NCBI GenBank assembly: GCA_026418475.1
Contig: JAOABG010000006.1
Span: 1 to 34,982, forward strand
Length of the DNA stretch: 34,982 nt
Reading direction: 5' to 3'
DNA from: a bacterium
Lineage (GTDB): Bacteria; DRYD01
The notes beneath the pieces were generated by a model. It was not told where the DNA came from, ran no database searches, and worked only from the letters and a program-made list of their open reading frames with translations. Made by a program: the position numbers and the translations under genes. This document shows positions 18,001 through 25,404 of this stretch, in pieces. Position 1 is the first letter of the stretch. Every line of letters starts with the position of its first letter.

Positions 18001-19343
18001 TGAATATTGGTTATCAGAGGCTTATAACCTTTGAGGTTGAGGGAGGGGGATTTTCCTGGTTTGGTGATAAGCCGGCAAATAAGGTTCTCTCCGCTTTTGG
18101 ATTAATGGAATTCAAAGATATGAAAAGTGTTTTCTTTGTTGATGATAATATTATAGAAAGAACGAAGAAATTTTTGATAGTTCAGCAGAATTCTGATGGT
18201 TCTTGGGATCCAGATAAAGAATATCTACATGTAGAATCATGGGGTGGTATACAAAAACAGAAAATTAATGTTACTTCCTATATTCTTATGGCTTTGCTTG
18301 ATAATGATGATAAAGTTTATCAGCAATATAATGGAGAACTTAAAAAATCAGTTAATTTTGTCTATAATTATCTTAAGAATGATATAAAGAATATTGATAA
18401 TTATACTTTAGGGTTGATGTTGAACATTTTTGCAGATCTTCAGAATAAGGAAAAAGTCGCCAGTATTGCAGTAGATTTGATAATCAATGAGTTGGAAATC
18501 AGAGCTATTAAAAGTGATGACACCATACATTGGAAGGGAATGCCAAAAACTCTGTTTTATGGGGAGGGTATTTCTTCTGATATAGAAACTACCTCAGTAA
18601 TAGGGTTAGGACTTATAAAATTGGGAAGATTTGATATGGTAATTAAAGTTATTAAGTATCTTATTAATTCTAAAGATGAGAGAGGTATGTGGTATTCCAC
18701 GCAGCCTACTATTTTAGCTCTGAAAGCTATCAATTATTTTGATTTATCTTCTTCTTTAGTTGGTAAACCCAATCAGGTGAAGATATTTGTTAATGATAAA
18801 AGTATTGATCTGAATTTTTCAAAGGATGAAATGGCTTATAAAATAATTGATATAACATCGTTTGTTGTTAAAGGTGAAAATAGATTGAAGATGGAGTCCC
18901 AGAATCCTATACTTTTAGACTTGAACTATAATTTTTATATGCCTTTTAATATGTATAAACCTATCAAGAGTTTGATTGATATTGATATTAGTTATGATAA
19001 GACGGAGTTGCAGTCAACAGATAAGGTTAAGGTTTCTGTTAAATTGAATAATGTAAGTGGTAAGGTTTTAGAAATGGTTGTTGTTGATTTGGGTATTCCA
19101 CCAGGATTCACAGTTGATATATCTATGCTTCATTCTAATCCTAAGGTCAAGAATGTTGAAACAACAAATAGGCAAATAATAATTTATTTTGATAAAATTG
19201 ATTCTAATGAGAGTGTGTTTCTACAGTATCAATTGATTTCAAGATATCCTCTTAGGGTTAAAGTTCCTTTTTCCAAAGTTTATGAGTATTATACTCCATC
19301 TAACGTTATTATGAAAGAGGGGAATGTTATTAGTGTTAAGTAA
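15009..19343 (+). CDS. Alpha-2-macroglobulin family protein with thioester and GspG-like insert
   Basis: A 1444-residue exported protein. Signal peptide at 1-18, with no lipobox. MG domains follow, including MG2 with TDKPLYQPGQTVYIKG near residue 112 and a second RDRSIYQVGE segment; the bait-region domain begins at DEALLYL near 539. The A2M domain at about 745 has VREYFPET and LPDSITTWKAQ. The thioester GCFEQ spans Cys962-Gln965, and an alpha-helical thioester domain runs to about 1250. Between the bait domain and the A2M domain, about 625-705, there is an unusual segment with DEWGTAL and SAGLDRKFGTEDDI that resembles the carboxy half of a GspG pseudopilin. Bacterial A2Ms trap proteases in the periplasm; E. 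coli YfhM is a lipoprotein next to pbpC, which is absent here. A pseudopilin gene lies just downstream. Confidence 0.92.
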   Translation: MLKTVVIFILMLYCFAFGIEYQITGPKNVSSFENVKYRVIIFNNKKNELVPVKVLYKGSVLQEKKVKDNAVFNLNLSSLNLKENSQVDIDFVINNEVNTVSLQYVPDFKAIIFTDKPLYQPGQTVYIKGIVFKNGKPINSKIEIVINDPKSNKIFYKSFLPKNGLFFEKFVISDLVVNGIYTVILQKDGKNLAVNSFEVKKYNLPKFKIDLSYVDNPDIFEVGKKYRVKVDCSYFFGKKVANSSIAVNIFSFDVGFDKIYSVEGKTDVNGVFYFDLKVPSYLVGVDRNKAILRIDVEVEDSAGQVELKSQTIEVFSTPIVTHLIPSNNPVKDMENRFYLIVSYANSKEGNFKVNFLKPFKKQFSTNGFIEFTYKPNSEYEEFVFEVFDDKGNKHKFTQSLYSAIDKSVLIFRDRSIYQVGENIRFKLYSNLSTHVYLDFFVKSDNSYRSVYTDSVYLESFKLREYQTSINPYFKGELVVRAYFIKPDGTIGENFKSFIVQDPQELKIDVKKNKDIYKVRDNLVLDIYTSEKSDIFVDIVDEALLYLAKSDPELLKLYLQLEKELLEPKYEIHSIKEVVIYKKEGILNAILDKKNLKEDLSYVHRYNFPEQDYQGDLNVYFINFNSVKKKIEMTIKKMEVLYTKCYNYYYTNKKFPEDFKELGLKKKDYVDEWGTALRLLKKNNYLEIISAGLDRKFGTEDDIKYPDYYKMRDTFVETREFGINVLKKGDIASVPKANVESDKSGFVVREYFPETFYSSLISVDKSQKLSLTLPDSITTWKAQFFGVSKSGRIGSKTIDITVFQEFFIDIDNPLFLTNGDEVSIPIVVYNYTSKKMDVNVEIQEDEWFELLDKSNKKISVEPQSNTSVYFKIRAKKIGMNNFTVFAYNGKFKDAIKKQIEVIPNGFAVFNNKTFYVNNVYNNTFVIPHESVEGSSKVYLYVYPNFSSQLLSGLDKLLGMPYGCFEQTSAVNYPNILILKYMRNRGVSNPGIEMKSEYYLNIGYQRLITFEVEGGGFSWFGDKPANKVLSAFGLMEFKDMKSVFFVDDNIIERTKKFLIVQQNSDGSWDPDKEYLHVESWGGIQKQKINVTSYILMALLDNDDKVYQQYNGELKKSVNFVYNYLKNDIKNIDNYTLGLMLNIFADLQNKEKVASIAVDLIINELEIRAIKSDDTIHWKGMPKTLFYGEGISSDIETTSVIGLGLIKLGRFDMVIKVIKYLINSKDERGMWYSTQPTILALKAINYFDLSSSLVGKPNQVKIFVNDKSIDLNFSKDEMAYKIIDITSFVVKGENRLKMESQNPILLDLNYNFYMPFNMYKPIKSLIDIDISYDKTELQSTDKVKVSVKLNNVSGKVLEMVVVDLGIPPGFTVDISMLHSNPKVKNVETTNRQIIIYFDKIDSNESVFLQYQLISRYPLRVKVPFSKVYEYYTPSNVIMKEGNVISVK

Positions 19344-19350
19344 TGAAATT

Positions 19351-19364
19351 TTTCTATATAGAAA
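19351..19364. other. Perfect 14-base palindrome after the A2M gene
   Basis: TTTCTATATAGAAA is its own reverse complement, lying 8 bases after the A2M stop and about 50 bases before the pseudopilin start. It could be an operator for a dimeric regulator or a weak hairpin. With only two G/C pairs it is not a convincing terminator, and palindromes of this kind arise by chance in AT-rich DNA. Confidence 0.3.
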
Positions 19365-19412
19365 TTGAGGATTTTTGAGCTGTTTTGTTGAATTATAATA
19401 AGTGGTGATATT

Positions 19413-20072
19413 ATGAAAAAAAATAGGGCTTTTTCTTTACTAGAAGTAATGGTTGTTATAGCTATCATTGCTATTATTACGGGTGTAGCAATTGTTAATA
19501 TGAGAAACAAAGAAAGGGTTATATTGAGGACTGGTGCTGAAGGAGTTTTCAAGTTTTTAAAAGCTGTTCAATCTAATGCCATGAAAGTTTCTCTTGTCAT
19601 ATTGAACACTCCCAATCCCGCTCCTCCTAACTCCCCACCTTTGTCGCAGGGTATCTTCAATAACCCACAGCCTGCAAATGGACTCTTTGAGATTAGGACT
19701 TTTAGGTTATCTCTTTTTGATTTTAATGATCAAAATAATCCTAATAATCCTACTTTTCAAATAGTTAATAACATGAACTTGGTTGAGGGGGTGGACAGGA
19801 AAACAGTAATTACTTTTGTTAGCAGTAATGTTAATGGAAATTTGAGTATTTTTCCTAATGGTCAAGTTCCTAATTTTCCAATTTCTATGATTGCAGGTAT
19901 ACTTTTGAATAATAACAGGGTATTCATAGGTTTTAGAACTGATGGTAGGGTTGTTCTGCCTGGTGGTGCTAATATGACCATACGTATTAGTAGGCAAGGA
20001 TTAAGAAGAAGACATGTAATAGTCTTACCAAATGAAAGTATAAGGTTTGAGCTTTATTCGGAGCAGAATTAG
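19413..20072 (+). CDS. Type II secretion/type IV pilus-like pseudopilin (GspH-like)
   Basis: A 219-residue pseudopilin. A short basic leader MKKNRA precedes the methylation motif FSLLEVMVVIAIIAI, with Glu11 at position +5 of the mature protein, and cleavage is expected between Ala6 and Phe7; the residue before cleavage is Ala rather than the usual Gly. The hydrophobic helix is followed by an alpha segment (GVFKFLKAVQSNAM), a proline/asparagine-rich loop (about 66-90) and a beta-rich carboxy part, the layout of GspH/FimT minor pseudopilins. No other secretion or pilus gene is in this window, so its machine lies elsewhere. It sits between the A2M gene and der, one base before the der ATG. Confidence 0.85.
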   Translation: MKKNRAFSLLEVMVVIAIIAIITGVAIVNMRNKERVILRTGAEGVFKFLKAVQSNAMKVSLVILNTPNPAPPNSPPLSQGIFNNPQPANGLFEIRTFRLSLFDFNDQNNPNNPTFQIVNNMNLVEGVDRKTVITFVSSNVNGNLSIFPNGQVPNFPISMIAGILLNNNRVFIGFRTDGRVVLPGGANMTIRISRQGLRRRHVIVLPNESIRFELYSEQN

Positions 20073-20073
20073 T

Positions 20074-21462
20074 ATGCCTATAGTTGTATCTATTGTTGGT
20101 AGGCCTAATGTTGGTAAGTCCACCCTTTTTAATGCTCTCGTAAATAAAGGTATATCCGTTGTTTCTGATGTTGAGGGTACTACAAGGGACATATTAATTA
20201 AGCCAGTCCAATATAATCAAGACGAATTCATTTTTATAGACACTGGTGGAATAATAAACTCTCAGGATGAAATAAATTCAAAAGTTAAACAGAATGTCGA
20301 AGAAGTAATAAAGAATAGTGACGTTATATTGTTGATTGTTGATAATATTGAAGGTTTAAATTATCTTGACGTGGATTTGGTTGAACTGATTAGAAAAAGT
20401 GGTTTGAAAAACAGGACTATTCTTGTTTTAAATAAGTCAGAGTCTAATAAAACCAGAGAAGAAGATTTTGAAAGTTTGGGTATAAAAAATACCCTTCAGA
20501 TATCTTGTAAAACTGGAATGAATATCAAAGAGCTAATTTTTATGATAAGCGGTTTGGTTAATAAGGAAGGAACTGTTCAGAGTAAATATAGGAATTATAA
20601 GGAAGAAGGTAAGAAGATAGGTTTTGTTGGGCGTCCAAATGTTGGTAAATCTTCACTTATCAATGCTATTCTTAACGATGAAAGGGTTATTGTCAGTCAA
20701 ATTTCGGGAACTACAAGAGATAGTATTGATATACCTTTTTCTTTCCAAGGACATAAATTTGTTTTGATAGATACTCCTGGACTCAGAAGAAAAACAAATG
20801 TTTCGTCTAAAGTTGAAGCTTATTCTATAACAAGATCTCTGGGAACAATAAAGTATGCCGATATAGTTGTACTTGTTTTGGATGTTTGGGAGGGGTTAAC
20901 AAGGCAAGATAAGAGAATAGTTTATCAGATACATAAACATGAAAAGCCTTGTGTAATCGTTGCCAATAAGTTTGATTTGGTGATTAATCACTATAAAAGT
21001 AAAAAGAATTTCAATAATCAGTTTATTGAAAATTTAAAATATGAGTTATCTCAATTAATAAAGCAGCAGTTATATTTGATTCCTTATGCACCTATTGTTT
21101 TTGTGAGTGCCAAAGAAAATTACCAGGTTGATTCTGTAATGTATTCTGTAGCTGCTATAGATGAGCAAATTCGTAAGGATTTGTCTAATTTTAATTTAAA
21201 GGAGTTGTTTGAAAGTATTGTTCTTTCTTTGCCTTCTATTGATAATAATGGTAAAAAAATTAGGCTCAAGATTAGAGATGTTAAATACTATGGAGAAGAT
21301 ATACCAACTATAAAGGTGTATTCTAATTTATCTGTTGTCCCTGATAATTTAAAAACGTATTTTAAGAACACTGTATCTAAGGTTTTAGGTGTTCAGAATG
21401 TTCCATTGAGGTTACTTTTTACCGATAGAAGGGTTCCAAGTAAAAGGTTAAGTAGAAAATAG
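20074..21462 (+). CDS. der: Ribosome biogenesis GTPase Der (EngA)
   Basis: A 462-residue double-GTPase that acts in 50S subunit assembly. The first G domain has GRPNVGKST at residues 9-17, TTRDI and DTGG; the second has GRPNVGKSS from residue 186, TTRDSIDIPF, DTPGLRRK and NKFD. The carboxy-terminal KH-like domain (about 375-462) ends with LLFTDRRVPSKRLSRK. I chose ATG 20074 because it yields the canonical MPIVVSIVGRPN start, lies one base after the pseudopilin stop and has CGGAG about 10 bases upstream; the frame is open to a TTG at 20047 but that would add nine unusual residues. Tight coupling with a pseudopilin gene is unexpected and probably only organisational. Confidence 0.96.
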   Translation: MPIVVSIVGRPNVGKSTLFNALVNKGISVVSDVEGTTRDILIKPVQYNQDEFIFIDTGGIINSQDEINSKVKQNVEEVIKNSDVILLIVDNIEGLNYLDVDLVELIRKSGLKNRTILVLNKSESNKTREEDFESLGIKNTLQISCKTGMNIKELIFMISGLVNKEGTVQSKYRNYKEEGKKIGFVGRPNVGKSSLINAILNDERVIVSQISGTTRDSIDIPFSFQGHKFVLIDTPGLRRKTNVSSKVEAYSITRSLGTIKYADIVVLVLDVWEGLTRQDKRIVYQIHKHEKPCVIVANKFDLVINHYKSKKNFNNQFIENLKYELSQLIKQQLYLIPYAPIVFVSAKENYQVDSVMYSVAAIDEQIRKDLSNFNLKELFESIVLSLPSIDNNGKKIRLKIRDVKYYGEDIPTIKVYSNLSVVPDNLKTYFKNTVSKVLGVQNVPLRLLFTDRRVPSKRLSRK

Positions 21463-21471
21463 TTATTTGTT

Positions 21472-21490
21472 TGGAGAAAAAACTCCATTT
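21472..21490 (+). terminator. Possible weak terminator after der
   Basis: TGGAG, a loop of six A, and CTCCA form a 5-base-pair stem followed by only three T residues, 10 bases after the der stop. A second, weaker hairpin (GAAG/CTTC) follows at 21492. The short U tract makes intrinsic termination uncertain, but the 121-base gap and the change to a flagellar gene support an operon border. Confidence 0.3.
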
Positions 21491-21527
21491 AGAAGAAACT
21501 TCGTTGTAAAAAAAAGTTTAAAAATAT

Positions 21528-21557
21528 TTAACATTTTTTTTACATTTCAAGTAATAA
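21528..21557 (+). promoter_or_regulatory. Possible promoter for the flagellar gene
   Basis: TTAACA (21528-21533, five of six to the sigma-70 -35) and TAATAA (21552-21557, three of six) with an 18-base spacer lie upstream of the flagellar start at 21584. No sigma-28 (TAAA-N15-GCCGATAA) or sigma-54 (GG-N10-GC) pattern is visible in the gap. This is a weak call. Confidence 0.2.
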
Positions 21558-21583
21558 AAGAAATCTGAAGGGGGTGTAAAAGG

Positions 21584-22348
21584 ATGTTGTATGAAGGAAT
21601 GCAGAGAGCTGTAGAAAGTATGAGTTATTTAGTAAAAGTTCAGGAGATTATGACTAACAATTTGGCCAATGCTTCTACCACAGGTTATAGGCAAGATGTG
21701 ACGGTTGTAGGTAATTTTGGTGATTTACTCCAAAAAAATATGAAATCTATTGAATTAACGGGGATGGATAATTCTGCAGAAGTTGTTGTAAATGATAATC
21801 CCACTTTGGCCATCAAGCAGAAGACCAGTTTTGCCAAAGGTAACTTGGCCAGAACTGATATAGAGTTTGATTTTGCTCTTGATGGAAACGGTTTCTTTGT
21901 TGTGAGTACTCCTAATGGTGTTAGGTATACAAGAAATGGTTCATTTACTGTTGATTCTGAGGGAGTTCTAAAAACTAAAGATGGTGCTGTGGTTCTTGGT
22001 CAGAAGGGGCCAATAAAAATTCAGGGAGCAAAATTTGAAGTTAAAGAAGATGGTTCAGTATTTGTTAATAACCAGGTTGTTGATAAGTTGATGGTTGTGG
22101 ATTTTCAAGATTATGGAGCACTTGTTAAGGAAGGAGCTACTTATTTCAAACTTTCAAGAGATGTTCAGCCTGTTGAGCCTAATACCAGAGTACTACAAGG
22201 ATTTTTAGAAACATCCAATGTTAATCCTATAAAAGAAATGGTTAATATGGTAAATGTTCTGAGAAGCTTTGAAATGTCCCAGAAAGTATTACAATCACAG
22301 GATGAGCAGATGAAAAAGCACATAGAACAGGTCTCAAGAATGAGATAG
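21584..22348 (+). CDS. flgF: Flagellar basal-body rod protein, FlgF/FlgG family (probably FlgF)
   Basis: A 254-residue rod/hook-family protein of the flagellar axis. It has the amino-terminal YEGMQRAVESMSYLVKVQEIMTNNLANASTTGYR motif region of this family, the central ALDGNGFFVV and GVRYTRNGSFTVDSEGVL segments, and the carboxy-terminal ETSNVNPIKEMVNMVNVLRSFEMSQKVLQSQDE coiled segment. These end helices pack together in the rod. The length (254, against about 250 for FlgF and 260 for FlgG) and the SNVNPI motif fit FlgF slightly better; a gene pair flgF-flgG is usual, but no second copy lies here. GGGGGTG precedes the ATG. A 121-base gap upstream sets it apart from der. Confidence 0.88.
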   Translation: MLYEGMQRAVESMSYLVKVQEIMTNNLANASTTGYRQDVTVVGNFGDLLQKNMKSIELTGMDNSAEVVVNDNPTLAIKQKTSFAKGNLARTDIEFDFALDGNGFFVVSTPNGVRYTRNGSFTVDSEGVLKTKDGAVVLGQKGPIKIQGAKFEVKEDGSVFVNNQVVDKLMVVDFQDYGALVKEGATYFKLSRDVQPVEPNTRVLQGFLETSNVNPIKEMVNMVNVLRSFEMSQKVLQSQDEQMKKHIEQVSRMR

Positions 22349-22461
22349 GATTTGTATTCAAATAGATTTTTGTTTTAAAGTTGGATGTTTGTATTTTTTG
22401 AGGAGGAATAATCTGTTCTTTATTTAATTCTTTCATAAAAATAGTTTTTTGGGGGTAGTTT

Positions 22462-22746
22462 ATGGCTTATAGACCTTGTAAATATAGGCATTCTCAGCTT
22501 GGAATTTTCCAGTGTGAAAGACATATTTATCAACATACTAGTCAAGAACAGTATGACGAGTTGTACCATTTTTGTTTACAGAATGTTCCTGATAAATTTT
22601 GCCCTTATATAGATTTTGGGTTTGATATGTCTCAGGATCCTCCGAAGATAAATATTAATTGTACTCATCCTTATTTTGGTGGGCCTTTGAAAGCCATAGG
22701 GGATTGTCCTAATTGTCCGTTTCCTGAGGGAGAATCTTTGGCTTAA
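22462..22746 (+). CDS. Small cysteine-rich protein of unknown function
   Basis: I do not recognise this 94-residue family. It has seven cysteines (6, 18, 38, 47, 67, 82, 85) and histidines at 10, 21, 25, 36 and 69, ending with DCPNCPFPEGE, so it very likely binds zinc or an iron-sulfur cluster; Cys82-x2-Cys85 is the only tight pair. There is no signal peptide or membrane helix. A GGGGGTAG ribosome binding site lies 7-8 bases upstream of the ATG. The next gene begins 12 bases downstream, so the two are probably co-transcribed. The gap upstream, 22349-22461, shows only AT-rich sequence and an unused AGGAGG at 22401. Confidence 0.75.
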   Translation: MAYRPCKYRHSQLGIFQCERHIYQHTSQEQYDELYHFCLQNVPDKFCPYIDFGFDMSQDPPKININCTHPYFGGPLKAIGDCPNCPFPEGESLA

Positions 22747-22758
22747 GGGGAGTTTTTT

Positions 22759-23898
22759 ATGGCTCATGCGTATGTGCCAGGGTTGAAGGTATTAGCGAGA
22801 ACAATTATTAGAAAAGAAAGAAAGTTGCCTATAGAGGGTGAAGTTTTGGTAAATAAGAATTCTACTGTTAAGGCTCATGATGTTGTTGCGAGAGCCTATT
22901 TGCCTGGGCCCGTTGATATTTTAAATGCTGCAAATAGGTTGGGGATTGATCCCCAGGAATTATCTTTATTTCTCGTTAAAAAAGAAGGAGATAGGGTTAA
23001 TGAGGGTGAGACTATAGTTAAGTATTCTTCTTTTTTTGGGTTGTTTAGACAAGAAATTAAATCAAACCTTACTGGTGTGGTTGAGTCGGTTTCTTTGGCT
23101 ACAGGGCAGATTATATTGAGAAGGGATCCAACTCCTATAGAGGTTTTGGCTTTTATTGATGGTATTATTGAGGAAGTTTTTCCCAAACTGGGAGTGTTGG
23201 TTAAAACATATGGAACTTATATACAGGGTATTTTTGGGGTTGGTAAGGAAAAAATAGGAAGATTAAAAATTATTGTTAATAGTAGTTCGGATGAGTTAGT
23301 GGATAATTCTTTGCTTGAGGGTGTTGAAAGGGGAGATATAGTTGTTGGGGGAAGCTATGTATCTAAGGAATTCATAGATAGAGCTATTGAAAAGGGTGTT
23401 AGTGGGATAATAGTTGGTGGGATAGATGCTGAGACTTTGAAACAGATATTGGGATATGAAATAGGGGTTGCTGTTACAGGTACAGAAGATATACCAATAA
23501 CTTTTGTTATCACCGAAGGTTTTGGGAAAATAAGCATGGCAGAGAAAACTTTTGAGTTATTAAAGAATTCTGATGGTAGGGTGGTTTCTATCTCTGGTGC
23601 TACTCAAATAAGAGCTGGTGTTATAAGACCTGAAATAATTATTCCTTATTTGGATGAGATACAATCTATTAGTGACATTAAGGAAGAGTCTATATCTACT
23701 TCTTTGGAAGTTGGAGCATATGTCAGAGTGATAAGGGAACCCTATTTTGGTAAAATAGCTGTAATAACTGAGCTTATAGAGGAACCATATACCATATATA
23801 CTGAATCTAAGGTCAGGGTTGCAAAAATAAGAATGCTTGATAATAATGAAGAAATAATATATCCACGTGCTAATATTGAAATAATAGAAGAGAAGTAG
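22759..23898 (+). CDS. Conserved protein with barrel-sandwich (RnfC/lipoyl-like) and KOW-type domains, function unknown
   Basis: A 379-residue soluble protein. Residues about 20-130 look like tandem barrel-sandwich hybrids as in RnfC or lipoyl domains: GEVLVNKNSTVKAHDVVAR, a KKEGDRVNEGETIV motif, SNLTGVVESV and ATGQIILRRDP. A middle alpha/beta part (about 165-290) is glycine-rich, with GIFGVGKEKIG, GVSGIIVGGID and VITEGFGKISMAEKTFELL. The last 70 residues carry a KOW-like SH3 barrel, GAYVRVIREPYFGKIAVI ... EEIIYPRANIEIIE. No lysine for a lipoyl group is in a typical MKM setting. I recall proteins of this kind from several phyla, all unannotated. It probably works together with the Cys-rich protein 12 bases upstream; the role is unknown. 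Confidence 0.75.
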   Translation: MAHAYVPGLKVLARTIIRKERKLPIEGEVLVNKNSTVKAHDVVARAYLPGPVDILNAANRLGIDPQELSLFLVKKEGDRVNEGETIVKYSSFFGLFRQEIKSNLTGVVESVSLATGQIILRRDPTPIEVLAFIDGIIEEVFPKLGVLVKTYGTYIQGIFGVGKEKIGRLKIIVNSSSDELVDNSLLEGVERGDIVVGGSYVSKEFIDRAIEKGVSGIIVGGIDAETLKQILGYEIGVAVTGTEDIPITFVITEGFGKISMAEKTFELLKNSDGRVVSISGATQIRAGVIRPEIIIPYLDEIQSISDIKEESISTSLEVGAYVRVIREPYFGKIAVITELIEEPYTIYTESKVRVAKIRMLDNNEEIIYPRANIEIIEEK

Positions 23899-23962
23899 TT
23901 TTTCAGATTTTCATAGTTTGGAGGTTTTTGAGGTAGTTTAAAAAATATTTTATTGAGTGATT

Positions 23963-24946
23963 ATGGAGTTATTTTCTGTAATTTTGAAGTTTTTATTTTT
24001 CTTTTTTGTTGGTACTATTATTTCATTTTTTGCTGATAATGTTGGGAAAAGGATAGGTAAGAAAAAAGTTGTTTTGTTTAATATGAGGCCTAAGTATACG
24101 GCTCTTTTAATAACATCTGTTGCTGGTGGTTTGATTGCTGTTCTTAGTATTATTGCACTTTCTTTTCTTTCGAGGGATGCAAGAATATATCTTTTCCAAA
24201 TTGATGAGGTTGTTAAGCAGATAGATTTTTACAAGAATGAAGTCAGGATTCTTCAAGATAGATATACTGAAATTACGAGGGACATATCAGTTTTAATTCA
24301 GACCACTCATATGGGTGATATTATATTTCTTAAGGATCAACCAATATATATTTTTTCGTTTTACAATGATGGTAATAAGAGGTATTTATATGATGCAGTA
24401 GATGGGCTTAGGAAAGTGGTTTTGAATAGGTATAGTAATCAACTTGGTTCACAATCTGAAGTTTATTTATCTAATATAATAAGGATAGATCAAAAAAATA
24501 TTAGCGATATTAATCGTCAAATTGATAGAAGAAGAGATAAAAGGCTTGCACTTATATTTACTTCCAAGAGGAATACATTCATTGGTGAATATGTAGATAT
24601 TAATATTTATCAGATAGAGGATAGAATTATAATTCCTGCTAATACTATTCTTTCACAGGTTGACATATACGACACACAAGATATTGAAGGTAATTTTACC
24701 TTGATAATGCAGACTATTTCAGAAATACAAGATGATTTAGTGAAAAAAGGTAAATTATTTTTACCCCAAGAAAGATCAATTGGTGGTGAAATACCTTTTG
24801 GAAAGATAGTTGGTGAATTGATAAAAATAAAGGAATCAGGATATTTAACAAAAAATAAAAGAAAATTTAAAGTTTTATTAATAAATCAAGATGATATATA
24901 CGTAGCAGGGAAATTTAGGATAATATTGAAAACTATAGAAGAATAA
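23963..24946 (+). CDS. DUF3084 membrane protein
   Basis: A 327-residue protein of the DUF3084 family, known mainly from cyanobacteria and a few other phyla. It begins with a transmembrane helix (about 4-22), then the conserved signature ADNVGKRIGKKKVVLFNMRP followed by KYTALLITSV and a second helix (about 45-70), an amphipathic coiled-coil-like region (about 80-115) and a beta-rich carboxy part. No function is known. ATG 23963 is chosen; GTG 23957 is in frame and would add two residues. It overlaps the RuvC-like gene through TAATG, a pairing also known in cyanobacteria, which suggests a functional link. Confidence 0.85.
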   Translation: MELFSVILKFLFFFFVGTIISFFADNVGKRIGKKKVVLFNMRPKYTALLITSVAGGLIAVLSIIALSFLSRDARIYLFQIDEVVKQIDFYKNEVRILQDRYTEITRDISVLIQTTHMGDIIFLKDQPIYIFSFYNDGNKRYLYDAVDGLRKVVLNRYSNQLGSQSEVYLSNIIRIDQKNISDINRQIDRRRDKRLALIFTSKRNTFIGEYVDINIYQIEDRIIIPANTILSQVDIYDTQDIEGNFTLIMQTISEIQDDLVKKGKLFLPQERSIGGEIPFGKIVGELIKIKESGYLTKNKRKFKVLLINQDDIYVAGKFRIILKTIEE

Positions 24947-25404
24947 TGTATAAGATTTCCAAGAAATATTACTTAGGAATAGATCCTGGAACTAGTAAAG
25001 TAGGTTTAGCTGTTGTAAATGATAATAAAGAAATAATCTACAAGAGTATAGTTAGAATAAATACTGTTCTTGATATTTTACAATGGATTATAGAAGAGTA
25101 TGATATAGAGGATGTTATTGTGGGTAATGGTTCTAATCATAGAAGAATAGTTGGAATGATAAATGTTATAAGGGTTGCAAGGAATAATCAAAAAAAGAGG
25201 TTAAATATTCATATAGTTGATGAAAGGAACTCATCTTTGGAAGCACGGAAAATTTTTGTTGACAAAGAAAAACGGTTCCTGAAAAAAATATTTTGCTACA
25301 TTAGAAGTCTATTTATGGACTTAGACGATTATTCTGCTTTTGTTCTTGTTTGTAGGTTTATTTCCAATTCTGGTTATATAAAGCGTCAGATTCAGAATCT
25401 ATGA
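24946..25404 (+). CDS. RuvC/YqgF-like RNase H-fold nuclease
   Basis: A 152-residue protein with an RNase H fold. The amino-terminal strand YYLGIDPGTSKVGLAVV contains the first catalytic Asp13, a VDERNSSLEARKIF motif resembles the YqgF DER(x)ST block, and DLDDYSAFVLVCRF gives the carboxy-terminal DDxxA motif. Family members process pre-16S rRNA (YqgF) or resolve Holliday junctions (RuvC). This version is neither classical RuvC nor full YqgF and is the type found next to DUF3084 genes. It overlaps the upstream DUF3084 gene by one base and the downstream methyltransferase by four (ATGA). The substrate, rRNA or branched DNA, cannot be decided from sequence alone. Confidence 0.82.
   Translation: MYKISKKYYLGIDPGTSKVGLAVVNDNKEIIYKSIVRINTVLDILQWIIEEYDIEDVIVGNGSNHRRIVGMINVIRVARNNQKKRLNIHIVDERNSSLEARKIFVDKEKRFLKKIFCYIRSLFMDLDDYSAFVLVCRFISNSGYIKRQIQNL

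Noticed and set aside
19707-19997. Open frame of 96 codons on the minus strand inside the pseudopilin gene
   Set aside because: Composed mostly of Ile, Asn and Thr from the reverse of the Asn-rich pseudopilin region; no start signal.
20047-20073. Upstream TTG as the start of der
   Set aside because: ATG 20074 gives the canonical Der amino terminus and fits the one-base spacing to the pseudopilin stop.
21528-21583. Sigma-28 or sigma-54 flagellar promoter ahead of the flgF-like gene
   Set aside because: No TAAA/GCCGATAA or GG-N10-GC pattern could be found in the gap.
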